Positions 14,705 to 21,767 of a stretch of DNA of 32,040 nt are shown here, piece by piece. This DNA is from Acidobacteriota bacterium (GTDB lineage: Bacteria > Acidobacteriota > Vicinamibacteria > Fen-336). Each line of letters begins with the position of its first letter. The first letter of the stretch is position 1. A program made the translations under genes and the position numbers. The notes below the pieces were generated by a model. It ran no database searches, was not told where the DNA came from, and saw only the letters and a list, made by a program, of their open reading frames with translations. The stretch is taken from contig JAJDNV010000099.1 in the NCBI GenBank assembly GCA_022340545.1, positions 1-32,040 on the forward strand, in the 5' to 3' direction.

Positions 14705-16228
14705 GTGGGTCCTCTTATCGGCATCGTCGCCACCGGCGTCGTCCTCTCGGTCGTCTACCTCTTCGCGCACGCGGCGGCACAAGCCCGGGGGCGGGCCTGG
14801 CGTGTGGCGGCGAAGGCGGCGGGGCTGACCGACCCGGTGACCTCGGACGTCCTCGGGATCGAGACGGGGCTCACCGGTCGATCGGGCCTGCTCCGTGTCG
14901 CCCTCGAGCGCTACCAGCGCGGAAGACACGAGAAGGGGACGCGGATCGTGATCGACGGCCTCGGCCACCCCTCCTACGAGTTTGCACTGCGCAGGGAGGG
15001 CGTCGGCTCGACCATCGAGAAGGCGTTTGGAGAACGGGAGATCGAGCTGGGCGACCGAGAATTCGACCGCCGGGTGTACATCCACGGCTCGCCACGGGTC
15101 ATCCACGCCATCCTCGACTCCGAGACGCGCGGTCTCGTGGGTGAGCTGATCGACGGTCACATCCCGACCGGGGATTCCCCGGAGCCGCTGAAGGCCCGCG
15201 TCGCGGTCTCCGACGGGGCCCTGCGGGCGGAGATCCCCGAGCGCGCCTTCAGCCCCGGAGGGAGGCGGCTTCCCGGGGCGCTCCTCACGCTCCTGACCGC
15301 GGCCCGCCGTCTCGTCCTCCCCGACGACCTTCCGTCCCGGTTGGCCGAGAACGTCCGCACCGACCCGCTCCCGGCGGTGCGCCTCGCCAACCTCCTCACC
15401 CTCACGCGCGAGTACCCGAGCTACGCGGTCACTCGGGAGGCCTTGCGGGCGGCCCTCGCCGATGCCGACGACGAGGTGCGGCTGCGGGCGGCCATGGTCC
15501 TCGGAGAAGACGGGTACGAGGTCCTGAGGCAGATCGCCTCGAGCGTGGACGTCGCTGACCGGCGTTCCGCCCGGGCCGTGTCCGCCCTCGGCTCGCACCT
15601 CCCCCGCGAGGCGGCGGAGGGCATCCTCCACCGTGCCCTCGAGGCCGGGCGGCGTGCCACCGCCGCCGCCGCCGTGCAGGTCCTCGGACGCCTCGGCGGG
15701 GACGCGGTCGTCGGGGCCCTCGCCGCCGCCCTGGCCGACGACGACGACGAGCTCGTCGTCACCACGGCCGCGGCCCTGGGGGCCACCGGCAGCCCCGCCG
15801 CCGAGGCCCCGCTCATGGCCGCCCTCGATCGGGACGGTCCCACCGTCTGGCCCGCGATCGCCGAGGCCCTCGGCCGCGTGGGCACGGCTGCGGCGGTGGC
15901 GCCGCTGCGGACGATGGCCTCGCGCTTCCCCTTCGACCTCGGCCTGCGCCGCGCCTCTCGACAGGCCATTGCCGAGATTCAATCTCGTCTGACCGGTGCG
16001 ACGCCGGGCCAGCTGGCCCTGGCCGACGGCGACGCCGGTCAGCTCAGTCTGGCCGAAGAGAACGTGCAGGGCCGCGTGTCGATGGCGGGTGAACCGGAGG
16101 GCGATGGCAGGATTGAGATGCCAGGTGAGCCGCTCGGAGAGCCGAAGCGCGAGGAACAAGACGAAGAAGACGAGCAGGAACCTCCCGGTTCCCGCCCGCT
16201 CCCGGGACGACGCTCCGAGGCCGAGTAG
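14705..16228 (+). CDS. Membrane-anchored HEAT-repeat protein
   Basis: I start this 507-residue protein at GTG 14705, after TAGGG and 14 bp behind the Hsp70-like stop. The open frame further upstream overlaps that gene and is not coding. A hydrophobic helix at 3-22 anchors it. Residues about 78-205 form a soluble domain containing EIELGDREFDRRVYIHGSP (112-130). About 225-425 consists of HEAT-type helical repeats (for example DDEVRLRAAMVLGE, DDELVVTTAAALGATGSP). The tail (435-475) has four degenerate repeats: GQLALAD, GQLSLAE, GRVSMAGE, GRIEMPGE. A highly acidic segment follows at 480-492. HEAT proteins scaffold or bind partners. Eukaryotic Hsp70 exchange factors of the Fes1/HspBP1 type are armadillo proteins, so a cochaperone role for the neighbour is an attractive inference. 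No known function is certain. Confidence 0.85.
   Translation: MGPLIGIVATGVVLSVVYLFAHAAAQARGRAWRVAAKAAGLTDPVTSDVLGIETGLTGRSGLLRVALERYQRGRHEKGTRIVIDGLGHPSYEFALRREGVGSTIEKAFGEREIELGDREFDRRVYIHGSPRVIHAILDSETRGLVGELIDGHIPTGDSPEPLKARVAVSDGALRAEIPERAFSPGGRRLPGALLTLLTAARRLVLPDDLPSRLAENVRTDPLPAVRLANLLTLTREYPSYAVTREALRAALADADDEVRLRAAMVLGEDGYEVLRQIASSVDVADRRSARAVSALGSHLPREAAEGILHRALEAGRRATAAAAVQVLGRLGGDAVVGALAAALADDDDELVVTTAAALGATGSPAAEAPLMAALDRDGPTVWPAIAEALGRVGTAAAVAPLRTMASRFPFDLGLRRASRQAIAEIQSRLTGATPGQLALADGDAGQLSLAEENVQGRVSMAGEPEGDGRIEMPGEPLGEPKREEQDEEDEQEPPGSRPLPGRRSEAE
16007..16129 (+). repeat. Region encoding four short G-x-[LVI]-x-[LM] protein repeats
   Basis: Four units spaced 10-12 codons apart encode GQLALAD, GQLSLAE, GRVSMAGE and GRIEMPGE, separated by acidic or Gly-rich linkers. 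The units are conserved in pattern but not identical in DNA, which suggests old duplications. They follow the last HEAT repeat and may form short beta strands. I recall GxLSLA-type tails in related deltaproteobacterial proteins. Confidence 0.6.
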
Positions 16229-16353
16229 GCGACCCACCACGCCCAACGCTGGTGGGGGGCGAGCGCATCGCTCATCCGCCGGGCGATCGACGACCTGGAC
16301 CGCGCGGACCAGGAGCCGGCTCGAGACGTGCGGCGATCCCGCTGCCGCCGGCG

Positions 16354-16362
16354 TGCTAGCCT
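16354..16362 (+). promoter_or_regulatory. Extended -10 (TGC-TAGCCT) directly upstream of ilvA
   Basis: TGC followed by TAGCCT ends eight bases before the ilvA ATG at 16371. There is no Shine-Dalgarno sequence in the remaining bases. This predicts a leaderless ilvA message. No -35 is recognisable, which is tolerable for an extended -10. A 7-bp inverted repeat (CCCACCA/TGGTGGG, 16233-16256) lies just behind the HEAT gene in the same 142-bp gap; it has no T-run. Confidence 0.45.
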
Positions 16363-16370
16363 TGCCCACC

Positions 16371-17903
16371 ATGTCCGGAGCGTCGGCCGATCCGCCGCTG
16401 CTGCACGACGTCCTCACGAGCCGCGTCTACGACGTGGCCCGCGAGACGCCACTCGAAGAGGCGCCACGCCTCTCCCGACGCCTTGGCCACACCGTGCTCC
16501 TCAAGCGGGAAGACCTGCAACCGGTCTTCAGCTTCAAGCTGCGTGGGGCCCACAACCGCATCGCCCACCTGACGCCCGAGGAGCGCGCCCGTGGCGTCAT
16601 CACCGCGAGCGCCGGTAACCACGCCCAGGGGGTGGCCTACTCGGCTCGCCATCTCGGCCTCGAGGCCGTCATCGTGATGCCGAAGACGACTCCCGAGATC
16701 AAGGTCGAGGCGGTGGAGGCGATGGGGGCGGACGTCGTGCTGGCCGGCGACAGCTACTCGGACGCCCAGGCCCACTGCGACGCGCTGGCCAGCGAGAGGG
16801 GCCTGAGCTTCATCCACCCCTTCGACGACCCGCTCGTCATTGCCGGCCAGGGCACGATCGGGGAGGAGATCCTCCGCCAGGCTCACGGCCGACTCGACAT
16901 CGTCTTCGTCCCGGTGGGAGGGGGCGGGCTCCTCGCCGGGGTGGCCGGATACATCAAGACGCTGATGCCTCAGGTCACGATCATCGGAGTGGAGCCATGG
17001 GAGGCGGACGCGATGTACCGCTCCCTCGAGGCCGGGGAGCGGGTCCGCCTCGAGCGGGTGGGTCTCTTCGCCGATGGGGTAGCGGTGCGGCAGGTGGGCG
17101 TCCACACCTTCGAGTGGGCCCGGCGGGCCGTGGACTCCGTCGTGCGGGTGACCAACGATGAGATCTGCGCCGCCATCAAGGACGTGTTCGACGAGACCCG
17201 CAGCGTGATGGAGCCCGCGGGGGCGCTGTCGGTGGCCGGGCTCAAGGCCTGGGCGGAGACGGAGGGGGGCGGGCGTCGGCGGCTCGTGGCCATCCTTTCC
17301 GGGGCCAACATGAACTTCGACCGGCTGCGCTTCGTGGCCGAACGAGCCGAGGTCGGCGAGGCCCGGGAGGCGCTGCTCGGGGTGACGATTCCCGAAAAGC
17401 CGGGGGCCTTCCGTGCCTTCTGCGCGACGATCGGGCCGCGAGTCGTCACCGAGTTCAACTACCGCCTCGCCGGACGCGAGGAGGCGCACATCTTCGTCGG
17501 ACTCAAGACGTCCTCGAGAGGGGACGCGGGGGATGTCGCCCTCCGCCTGCGCGAGCAGGGCTATTCCACCGTCGACCTGACCGACAACGAGATGGCCAAG
17601 CTGCACGTGCGCCACATGGTCGGGGGTCGGGCGGTCGGCGTGGGGGACGAGCGGCTCTACCGCTTCGAGTTCCCCGAGCGCCCCGGGGCCCTCATGCAGT
17701 TCCTGGAGACCCTCGGCGGCCGCTGGAACATCAGCCTCTTCCACTACCGCAACCACGGGGCCGATTTCGGCCGCGTCCTCTGCGCCTTCGAGGTGCCGGA
17801 GGCCCAGATGTCGGACTTCCGCGTGTTCCTCGATCAGCTTGGCTACCCGAGCGTCCCCGAGGACGCCAACGCCGCCTACGAGCTGTTCCTCACCGGACGC
17901 TGA
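16371..17903 (+). CDS. ilvA: Threonine ammonia-lyase (threonine dehydratase), biosynthetic
   Basis: IlvA converts threonine to 2-oxobutanoate and ammonia, the first step toward isoleucine. The 510-residue length and two C-terminal ACT-like regulatory domains (about 335-510, with TIPEKPGAFRAFC and FEFPERPGALMQF) match the biosynthetic, feedback-inhibited form (E. coli IlvA is about 514). The PLP-binding lysine is Lys56 in FSFKLRGA. The phosphate-binding loops are SAGNHAQG (80-87) and GGGGLLAGVAG. The isoleucine/valine sensing site is therefore expected to be intact. ATG 16371 is chosen because the family begins here; the frame upstream is not protein-like. The HisN-like gene follows after 16 bp. 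Confidence 0.96.
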   Translation: MSGASADPPLLHDVLTSRVYDVARETPLEEAPRLSRRLGHTVLLKREDLQPVFSFKLRGAHNRIAHLTPEERARGVITASAGNHAQGVAYSARHLGLEAVIVMPKTTPEIKVEAVEAMGADVVLAGDSYSDAQAHCDALASERGLSFIHPFDDPLVIAGQGTIGEEILRQAHGRLDIVFVPVGGGGLLAGVAGYIKTLMPQVTIIGVEPWEADAMYRSLEAGERVRLERVGLFADGVAVRQVGVHTFEWARRAVDSVVRVTNDEICAAIKDVFDETRSVMEPAGALSVAGLKAWAETEGGGRRRLVAILSGANMNFDRLRFVAERAEVGEAREALLGVTIPEKPGAFRAFCATIGPRVVTEFNYRLAGREEAHIFVGLKTSSRGDAGDVALRLREQGYSTVDLTDNEMAKLHVRHMVGGRAVGVGDERLYRFEFPERPGALMQFLETLGGRWNISLFHYRNHGADFGRVLCAFEVPEAQMSDFRVFLDQLGYPSVPEDANAAYELFLTGR

Positions 17904-17919
17904 GAACGGAGGCCCGCTG

Positions 17920-18684
17920 ATGGACGACCTGCTGGAGATGCTCGGCTTTGCCCAGGAGATCGCCTGGCAGGCGGGCCGGTCGACGCTGGGTCACTTCCAG
18001 TGCGAGCTGTCGGTGGATCTGAAAGATGATGCCTCGCCGGTGACGGTTGCCGACCGGGAGGCCGAGCAGATCATGCGGCGCGCCATCGCCGCCCGATACC
18101 CCGGCCACGACGTGCAGGGGGAGGAGTTCGGCGACGACGGCCGTGGATCCAGCCATCGCTGGATCCTGGATCCGATCGACGGCACGCGCTCGTTCATCCA
18201 TGGGGTGCCCCTCTACTCCACCCTTGTGGGCCTCGAGGTCGAAGGAGAGATGGCCGTCGGCGTGGCGTACTTTCCGGGCCTGGACGAGATGGTGGCCGCG
18301 GCCGCGGGAGCGGGCTGCCGGTGGAACGGGAGACCGGCCCGGGTGTCCCCGGTGTCGCGTCTCGCCGAGGCCCTGATGGTCTACACCGACGCGGGCGAGA
18401 TCGCGGGGGCGCGCCCCGGCGTGTGGGACCGGCTCCAGACGGCCACCGGTCTGCAGCGGGGCTTCGCCGATGCCTACGGCGCGTTCATGGTCGCTACCGG
18501 ACGGGCCGAGATCGCCCTCGACGGCATCATGAAGCCCTGGGACTGCGCCGCCCTGATGCCGATCGTGAGGGAGGCCGGGGGGACGTTCACCGACTGGAGC
18601 GGGGTGCCCACCATCTCCGCTGGCAACGGGTTGAGCACCAACGGCACGCTGCTCGAGGCGGTGCTGCAGGTCCTGGAGGGGTAG
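17920..18684 (+). CDS. hisN: Inositol-monophosphatase-family phosphatase, probably histidinol-phosphatase
   Basis: This 254-residue enzyme is of the Mg-dependent inositol monophosphatase fold. Metal ligands are visible as Glu69 in GEEFG, Asp84 and Asp87 in WILDPIDGTRSF, and Asp208 in KPWDCAAL. The forms DPIDGTRSFIHGVPLYSTL and MKPWDCAALMPIVREAGG are those I associate with HisN histidinol-phosphate phosphatases, which perform the penultimate step of histidine synthesis. Inositol-phosphatase activity cannot be excluded. ATG 17920 has GGAGG upstream with good spacing. The 16-bp gap to ilvA suggests cotranscription of two amino-acid genes; no other his or ilv gene is present here. Confidence 0.87.
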   Translation: MDDLLEMLGFAQEIAWQAGRSTLGHFQCELSVDLKDDASPVTVADREAEQIMRRAIAARYPGHDVQGEEFGDDGRGSSHRWILDPIDGTRSFIHGVPLYSTLVGLEVEGEMAVGVAYFPGLDEMVAAAAGAGCRWNGRPARVSPVSRLAEALMVYTDAGEIAGARPGVWDRLQTATGLQRGFADAYGAFMVATGRAEIALDGIMKPWDCAALMPIVREAGGTFTDWSGVPTISAGNGLSTNGTLLEAVLQVLEG

Positions 18685-18729
18685 AGGACCCCGCACCCGC
18701 CCCTCGCCGTTCGCGGCGCCGCCGCTGCC

Positions 18730-18740
18730 TGGTATAGGAT
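18730..18740 (+). promoter_or_regulatory. Extended -10 (TGG-TATAGG) before the Zn-ribbon gene
   Basis: TGG TATAGG lies about 70 bases before the GTG at 18810, in the gap behind the phosphatase gene. TTCGCG at 18710 is a poor -35. It could give the small zinc protein its own transcript. Confidence 0.35.
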
Positions 18741-18809
18741 GGGATCCAAGGGCCAATTGCCACGAGTTTGGCTTCCCAACTCTTTCCCTGCTTTCTTGAG
18801 GAGTGCCAA

Positions 18810-18998
18810 GTGGACTACACATGTGAGAAGTGCGGGATGGGCGTGACCGGCATGAAGTGCGCCAAGTGCGGCAAGGACCTGGTCCACGGGACGATCACCA
18901 AGGACGGCGTCGAGATCCACGTCTCCAAATGCCCCGAGGGCCACGGCATGATCAAGTCGCCCATGTGCTGTGGCCAGGACATGGCCTGCCCCGTCTGA
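18810..18998 (+). CDS. Small zinc-ribbon protein
   Basis: The product has 62 residues and ten cysteines. They are arranged as two close CxxC pairs (CEKC, CAKC), then Cys in SKCPEGHG and SPMCCGQDMACPV at the end. I recognise this as a widespread small conserved bacterial protein (YTCEKCGM...SPMCCGEDMAC type) of unknown function, presumably folding around one or two zinc ions. GTG 18810 is chosen because GAGGAG lies eight bases upstream and the family begins with (V/M)DYTCEKCG. The frame is open to an ATG at 18768, but that extension has no ribosome binding site and is unlike the family. Confidence 0.85.
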   Translation: MDYTCEKCGMGVTGMKCAKCGKDLVHGTITKDGVEIHVSKCPEGHGMIKSPMCCGQDMACPV

Positions 18999-19076
18999 GA
19001 GGCCGGACGCGCACCGGCCCGCCCCGCGGCCGAGCCCGGGGCGTGGCGGGGGGCGCCTGGGCGGGGGGAGTCGACC

Positions 19077-19787
19077 GTGACGGTGTGGTCCCGGTGGACG
19101 GCGATCGCGCTGGCGACCCTGGTCGCGGTGAGCCTTTCTCCCGTGCTCTGGGCCTCCGAGGAGCACGCGGGCCCTCCCGCCGCGGAGACCCGAGAGACGC
19201 CGCGTCCGCCGAGCAAGACGCCGATCGCCGACTCCGTGGACCGGATAGTCGAGAGGCTCATCCGTGAACGCTACTCCCCGTGCGAGGCGCAGGGCAGCGT
19301 GCCGTGCTTCCCGGTCACCGTCGAGGTGCAGGGTCGGCAGTACTCCGTGCGCGAGACGATGGAGCGCTACGAGTTCGACAGCCGGCCGGTGCCGGGAACC
19401 CCCCCGACCGCGGAGGAGATGATCCAGCACGGGGCCAACCCGCGGCCCACCTCGGCGTCGGTCAGCTTCGACCCCAAGGCGATCGTCTGCAAGACCAAGC
19501 AGCTCCTCCGGACGATCCAGGGGAAGAGCCGAAAGTACTACCTCTACCGCCTCTGGGACCACACGGGTGAGAGGGCGGTCCTCCGCGACCGTCCGCTCGA
19601 CCCGGAGACCCTCGCGGGGTCACCTCGCGTCCTCTACGTGCCGTTGGGCGAGTTTGGGGACGAGTGCGAGGCCATGAAGGCCTATCTCACCGCCACTCAC
19701 GAGGTACGGATCCGCCGCGAGGCCGCGGAGGCGGAACGTGGAGAAACGCCTACCCTGGAATTGCGCTCGGATGGTCCGCCGGAGTAG
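19077..19787 (+). CDS. Secreted protein of unknown function
   Basis: The 236-residue product begins with a clear signal peptide (positive start, hydrophobic core about 8-24, likely cleavage near WAS-EE at 26-28). The mature part has four cysteines (in SPCEA, VPCFPV, IVCKT, DECEA), which may form two disulfides in the periplasm. It has a basic/aromatic stretch KSRKYYLYRLWD in the middle and ends in an acidic tail. I recognise no family. The GTG start has GGGGAG six bases upstream. It may share a transcript with the zinc-ribbon gene 78 bp upstream. It ends 12 bp from the convergent outer-membrane protein gene. Confidence 0.75.
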   Translation: MTVWSRWTAIALATLVAVSLSPVLWASEEHAGPPAAETRETPRPPSKTPIADSVDRIVERLIRERYSPCEAQGSVPCFPVTVEVQGRQYSVRETMERYEFDSRPVPGTPPTAEEMIQHGANPRPTSASVSFDPKAIVCKTKQLLRTIQGKSRKYYLYRLWDHTGERAVLRDRPLDPETLAGSPRVLYVPLGEFGDECEAMKAYLTATHEVRIRREAAEAERGETPTLELRSDGPPE

Positions 19788-19799
19788 GCCGATCGGTGT

Positions 19800-21170
19800 C
19801 TACCGGGCGTCTCCGAAGAGGAAGCCGAGCAGCACGACGACCCGGCGATACGAAACGTCCAGACTGGAATCCAGGCCGCTGCCGGGCAGGCTTTCGGGAG
19901 GGATCGGGGTGGGAAGGGGGCGCTGCTTGCTCCCGAACGAGACGGTGGCGCCCAGGGTGAACCGGCTGCCGGCGAAGCGGAACTTCACCCCGCTGCTCAG
20001 GTGGTAGAGGTTCCAGTTCGAGACGGCGACGTTCACGTCGGGGTCGCCGACCGAGGCCGAGAAGTCCGTGAGGGCGGCACCGTAGACTGCGAGATCCCCG
20101 TCGAACTCGTGCTCCACCCCGAGCCCGACGTTGATGACGCTCTCGAGCTCCTGGCTGAGCCTGATCTGCTGTTCCGAATCCCCGACGCGGAGATCGACGA
20201 CCGTGAAACGGTCGACCGGCGCGAACCACTCCGCGCTCATGTGCCAGCGCGTGGGCCCGCGGTACCACGCCACCCCGCCGCCGATCGCCCAGGAGGACTT
20301 GTACGTGACGTCCAGCTGCTCCTCCGTCTGGCTCTGCAGCACCGGGGGCTCGGGGATCCCGTTTCCGTCGGCGTCCACGCCCGCCAGCGACAAGGTGTAG
20401 CCGGCCTTTCCGCTGCCGAAGAACGGCAGGCTGGGGGTGGTCACGTTGAGACCGAAGCGCAACCCCCCCCGTTCCCACGCCACACCGACCTTGGCCAGGG
20501 TCCGGAAGTGGTGGTAGCTGAAGTCGGTGATGCCGAGGCCGGTCAGCGCAGCCTGCTCGGCGGACACCGCCTGGAGGTTGAGCTCATTCCGGCTTCGCTG
20601 CCCCCGGTAGATGCCGTACCAGGTCAGGCCGATCCCGAGCGTCTCGGACAGCGCGCGGGACGCGGTGAGGCCCGCCCAGCTCTCGTTCACTTCCTGATCG
20701 AGATACAGCTCCGTCGCACTCCGTCCCCCCGGCAGGTCGAAGGGATCCACGCGCCGCTCCCCCAGCCGGACCTTCAGCTGCTGGCGGGTCAGGAACGACC
20801 ACGCCAGCCGGGTCCGCTCGCCCAGCCAACCCCGCGGCAGGGCGCCGGCCACGAGGCTCGGCGCGGCACCGAAGCGGGTCGACGAGGTCTCGAAGAGATC
20901 GATCGACGTGGACGGTGTCAACGAGTACAGCTCGACCTGAAAGGACTCGGTGGAGAGCAGGAACGTCGACCCTTCCTCGAGGGCGAGGCCACCCGGGTTG
21001 TAGAAGGTGGCGGTGAGGTCGCGGCTGCTCGCGATCACCTGGCCGCCCAGGAGCTGGCCCACCGGCCCGTACTGGATGTTCCAGTAGTTCACGTCCTGCG
21101 CGGTGGCGCTTGTCGCAAGGAGCCCGAGCAGCAGGCCTCCGACGGTGCGTAACGGGAGCGTCGAGCTCAT
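19800..21170 (-). CDS. OmpP1/FadL-like outer-membrane beta-barrel
   Basis: The 456-residue protein has a signal peptide (about 1-24, cleavage near ATA-QD). The N-terminal motif SSRDLTATFYNPGGLALEEG is typical of the FadL/OmpP1/TodX group, in which the N-terminus forms a plug (GNDPSAIYYNPAGL-type). The rest alternates polar and hydrophobic residues with Gly and aromatic girdles, as expected for about 14 strands, and ends in a strand with terminal residues VLLGFLFGDAR. Members take up long-chain fatty acids or other hydrophobic compounds; the substrate here is unknown. ATG 21170 is chosen because GAGGAGG lies ten bases upstream; ATG 21179 would be too close to it. Confidence 0.82.
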   Translation of the reverse strand: MSSTLPLRTVGGLLLGLLATSATAQDVNYWNIQYGPVGQLLGGQVIASSRDLTATFYNPGGLALEEGSTFLLSTESFQVELYSLTPSTSIDLFETSSTRFGAAPSLVAGALPRGWLGERTRLAWSFLTRQQLKVRLGERRVDPFDLPGGRSATELYLDQEVNESWAGLTASRALSETLGIGLTWYGIYRGQRSRNELNLQAVSAEQAALTGLGITDFSYHHFRTLAKVGVAWERGGLRFGLNVTTPSLPFFGSGKAGYTLSLAGVDADGNGIPEPPVLQSQTEEQLDVTYKSSWAIGGGVAWYRGPTRWHMSAEWFAPVDRFTVVDLRVGDSEQQIRLSQELESVINVGLGVEHEFDGDLAVYGAALTDFSASVGDPDVNVAVSNWNLYHLSSGVKFRFAGSRFTLGATVSFGSKQRPLPTPIPPESLPGSGLDSSLDVSYRRVVVLLGFLFGDAR

Positions 21171-21207
21171 TGACCCCATCCCTCCTCGTCTTTCGGCGAA
21201 GGGCCCT

Positions 21208-21236
21208 AGCCTACGTTTGCCGCCGCCCCAACGCAA
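21208..21236 (-). promoter_or_regulatory. Possible promoter of the outer-membrane protein gene
   Basis: On the minus strand TTGCGT (21236-21231) is followed after 17 bases by TAGGCT (21213-21208). Transcription would start about 30 bases before the ATG, leaving space for the GAGGAGG ribosome site. Both boxes match only half of consensus, but TAGnnT boxes recur in this window. Confidence 0.35.
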
Positions 21237-21283
21237 CGACCCACGCGGCGCGCGCGTTTTTCGGGACGAGGACGACTCCGCTG

Positions 21284-21292
21284 TGCTAGCGT
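21284..21292 (+). promoter_or_regulatory. Extended -10 (TGC-TAGCGT) upstream of the ACT-like gene
   Basis: TGC TAGCGT lies about 60 bases before the ATG at 21353, in the divergent region with the outer-membrane protein gene. It has the same form as the box before ilvA. Confidence 0.4.
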
Positions 21293-21352
21293 GGGCGCAG
21301 CTCGAGCGACAGCGAGGGTCGCCTTCGCGGCCCGGCTCGACGGGAGGTGGCG

Positions 21353-21766
21353 ATGGCGGACAGCGTGCGCAAGGTCCAGTACGGATACGTGAAGGTCCCC
21401 AACCGCCCCGGCCAGGCCGCGAGGATGCTGGCCGAGCTGAAGAACGAGGGCGTGGACCTCGTGGCCTTCTCCGGCTTCCCCGCGAAGAAGGGCGCGCAGG
21501 TCGACCTGGTCACGCGGGACATGTCCGGTCTCAAGCGCGTCGCCCGGAAGAACGGCTGGAAGCTGAGCGCCACCAAGAAGGGGTTTCTGGTCCAGGGCGC
21601 GGACCGAATCGGCGCGGTCCAGCGGCACCTGACGAAGCTGGCCGACAAGAAGATCAACGTGGTGGCGGCCGACGCGGTGGCTGCCGGCAAGGGCCGCTAC
21701 GGCATGATCCTCTGGGTCCGGCCCAAGGCCTACGCGAAGGCCGCCCGCGCCCTCGGCGCCCGATAG
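21353..21766 (+). CDS. ACT-domain-like small protein
   Basis: This 137-residue protein has two ACT-like modules. The first is at about 11-57 (VKVPNRPGQAARMLAELKNE, VDLVAFSGFP). The second is at about 76-122 (FLVQGADRIGAVQRHLTKLA, INVVAADAV, GRYGMILWV). The PxRPG/ADRxG turns at the start of the first helix of each module are the positions where ACT domains bind amino acids. No catalytic domain is attached, so it is probably a ligand-binding or regulatory protein. I recall many similar free-standing hypotheticals. ATG 21353 follows GGGAGG with 5-base spacing. The stop is one base from the stop of convergent tonB. Confidence 0.82.
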   Translation: MADSVRKVQYGYVKVPNRPGQAARMLAELKNEGVDLVAFSGFPAKKGAQVDLVTRDMSGLKRVARKNGWKLSATKKGFLVQGADRIGAVQRHLTKLADKKINVVAADAVAAGKGRYGMILWVRPKAYAKAARALGAR

Positions 21767-21767
21767 T

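Noticed and set aside
16233-16256. Inverted repeat CCCACCA/TGGTGGG behind the HEAT gene as a terminator
   Set aside because: Short stem with a 10-nt loop followed by G's, not T's; chance level.
14240-16417. 725-codon minus-strand open frame opposite the HEAT-repeat gene
   Set aside because: Shadow frame; the plus-strand HEAT protein has a coherent helix-repeat pattern and operon position.
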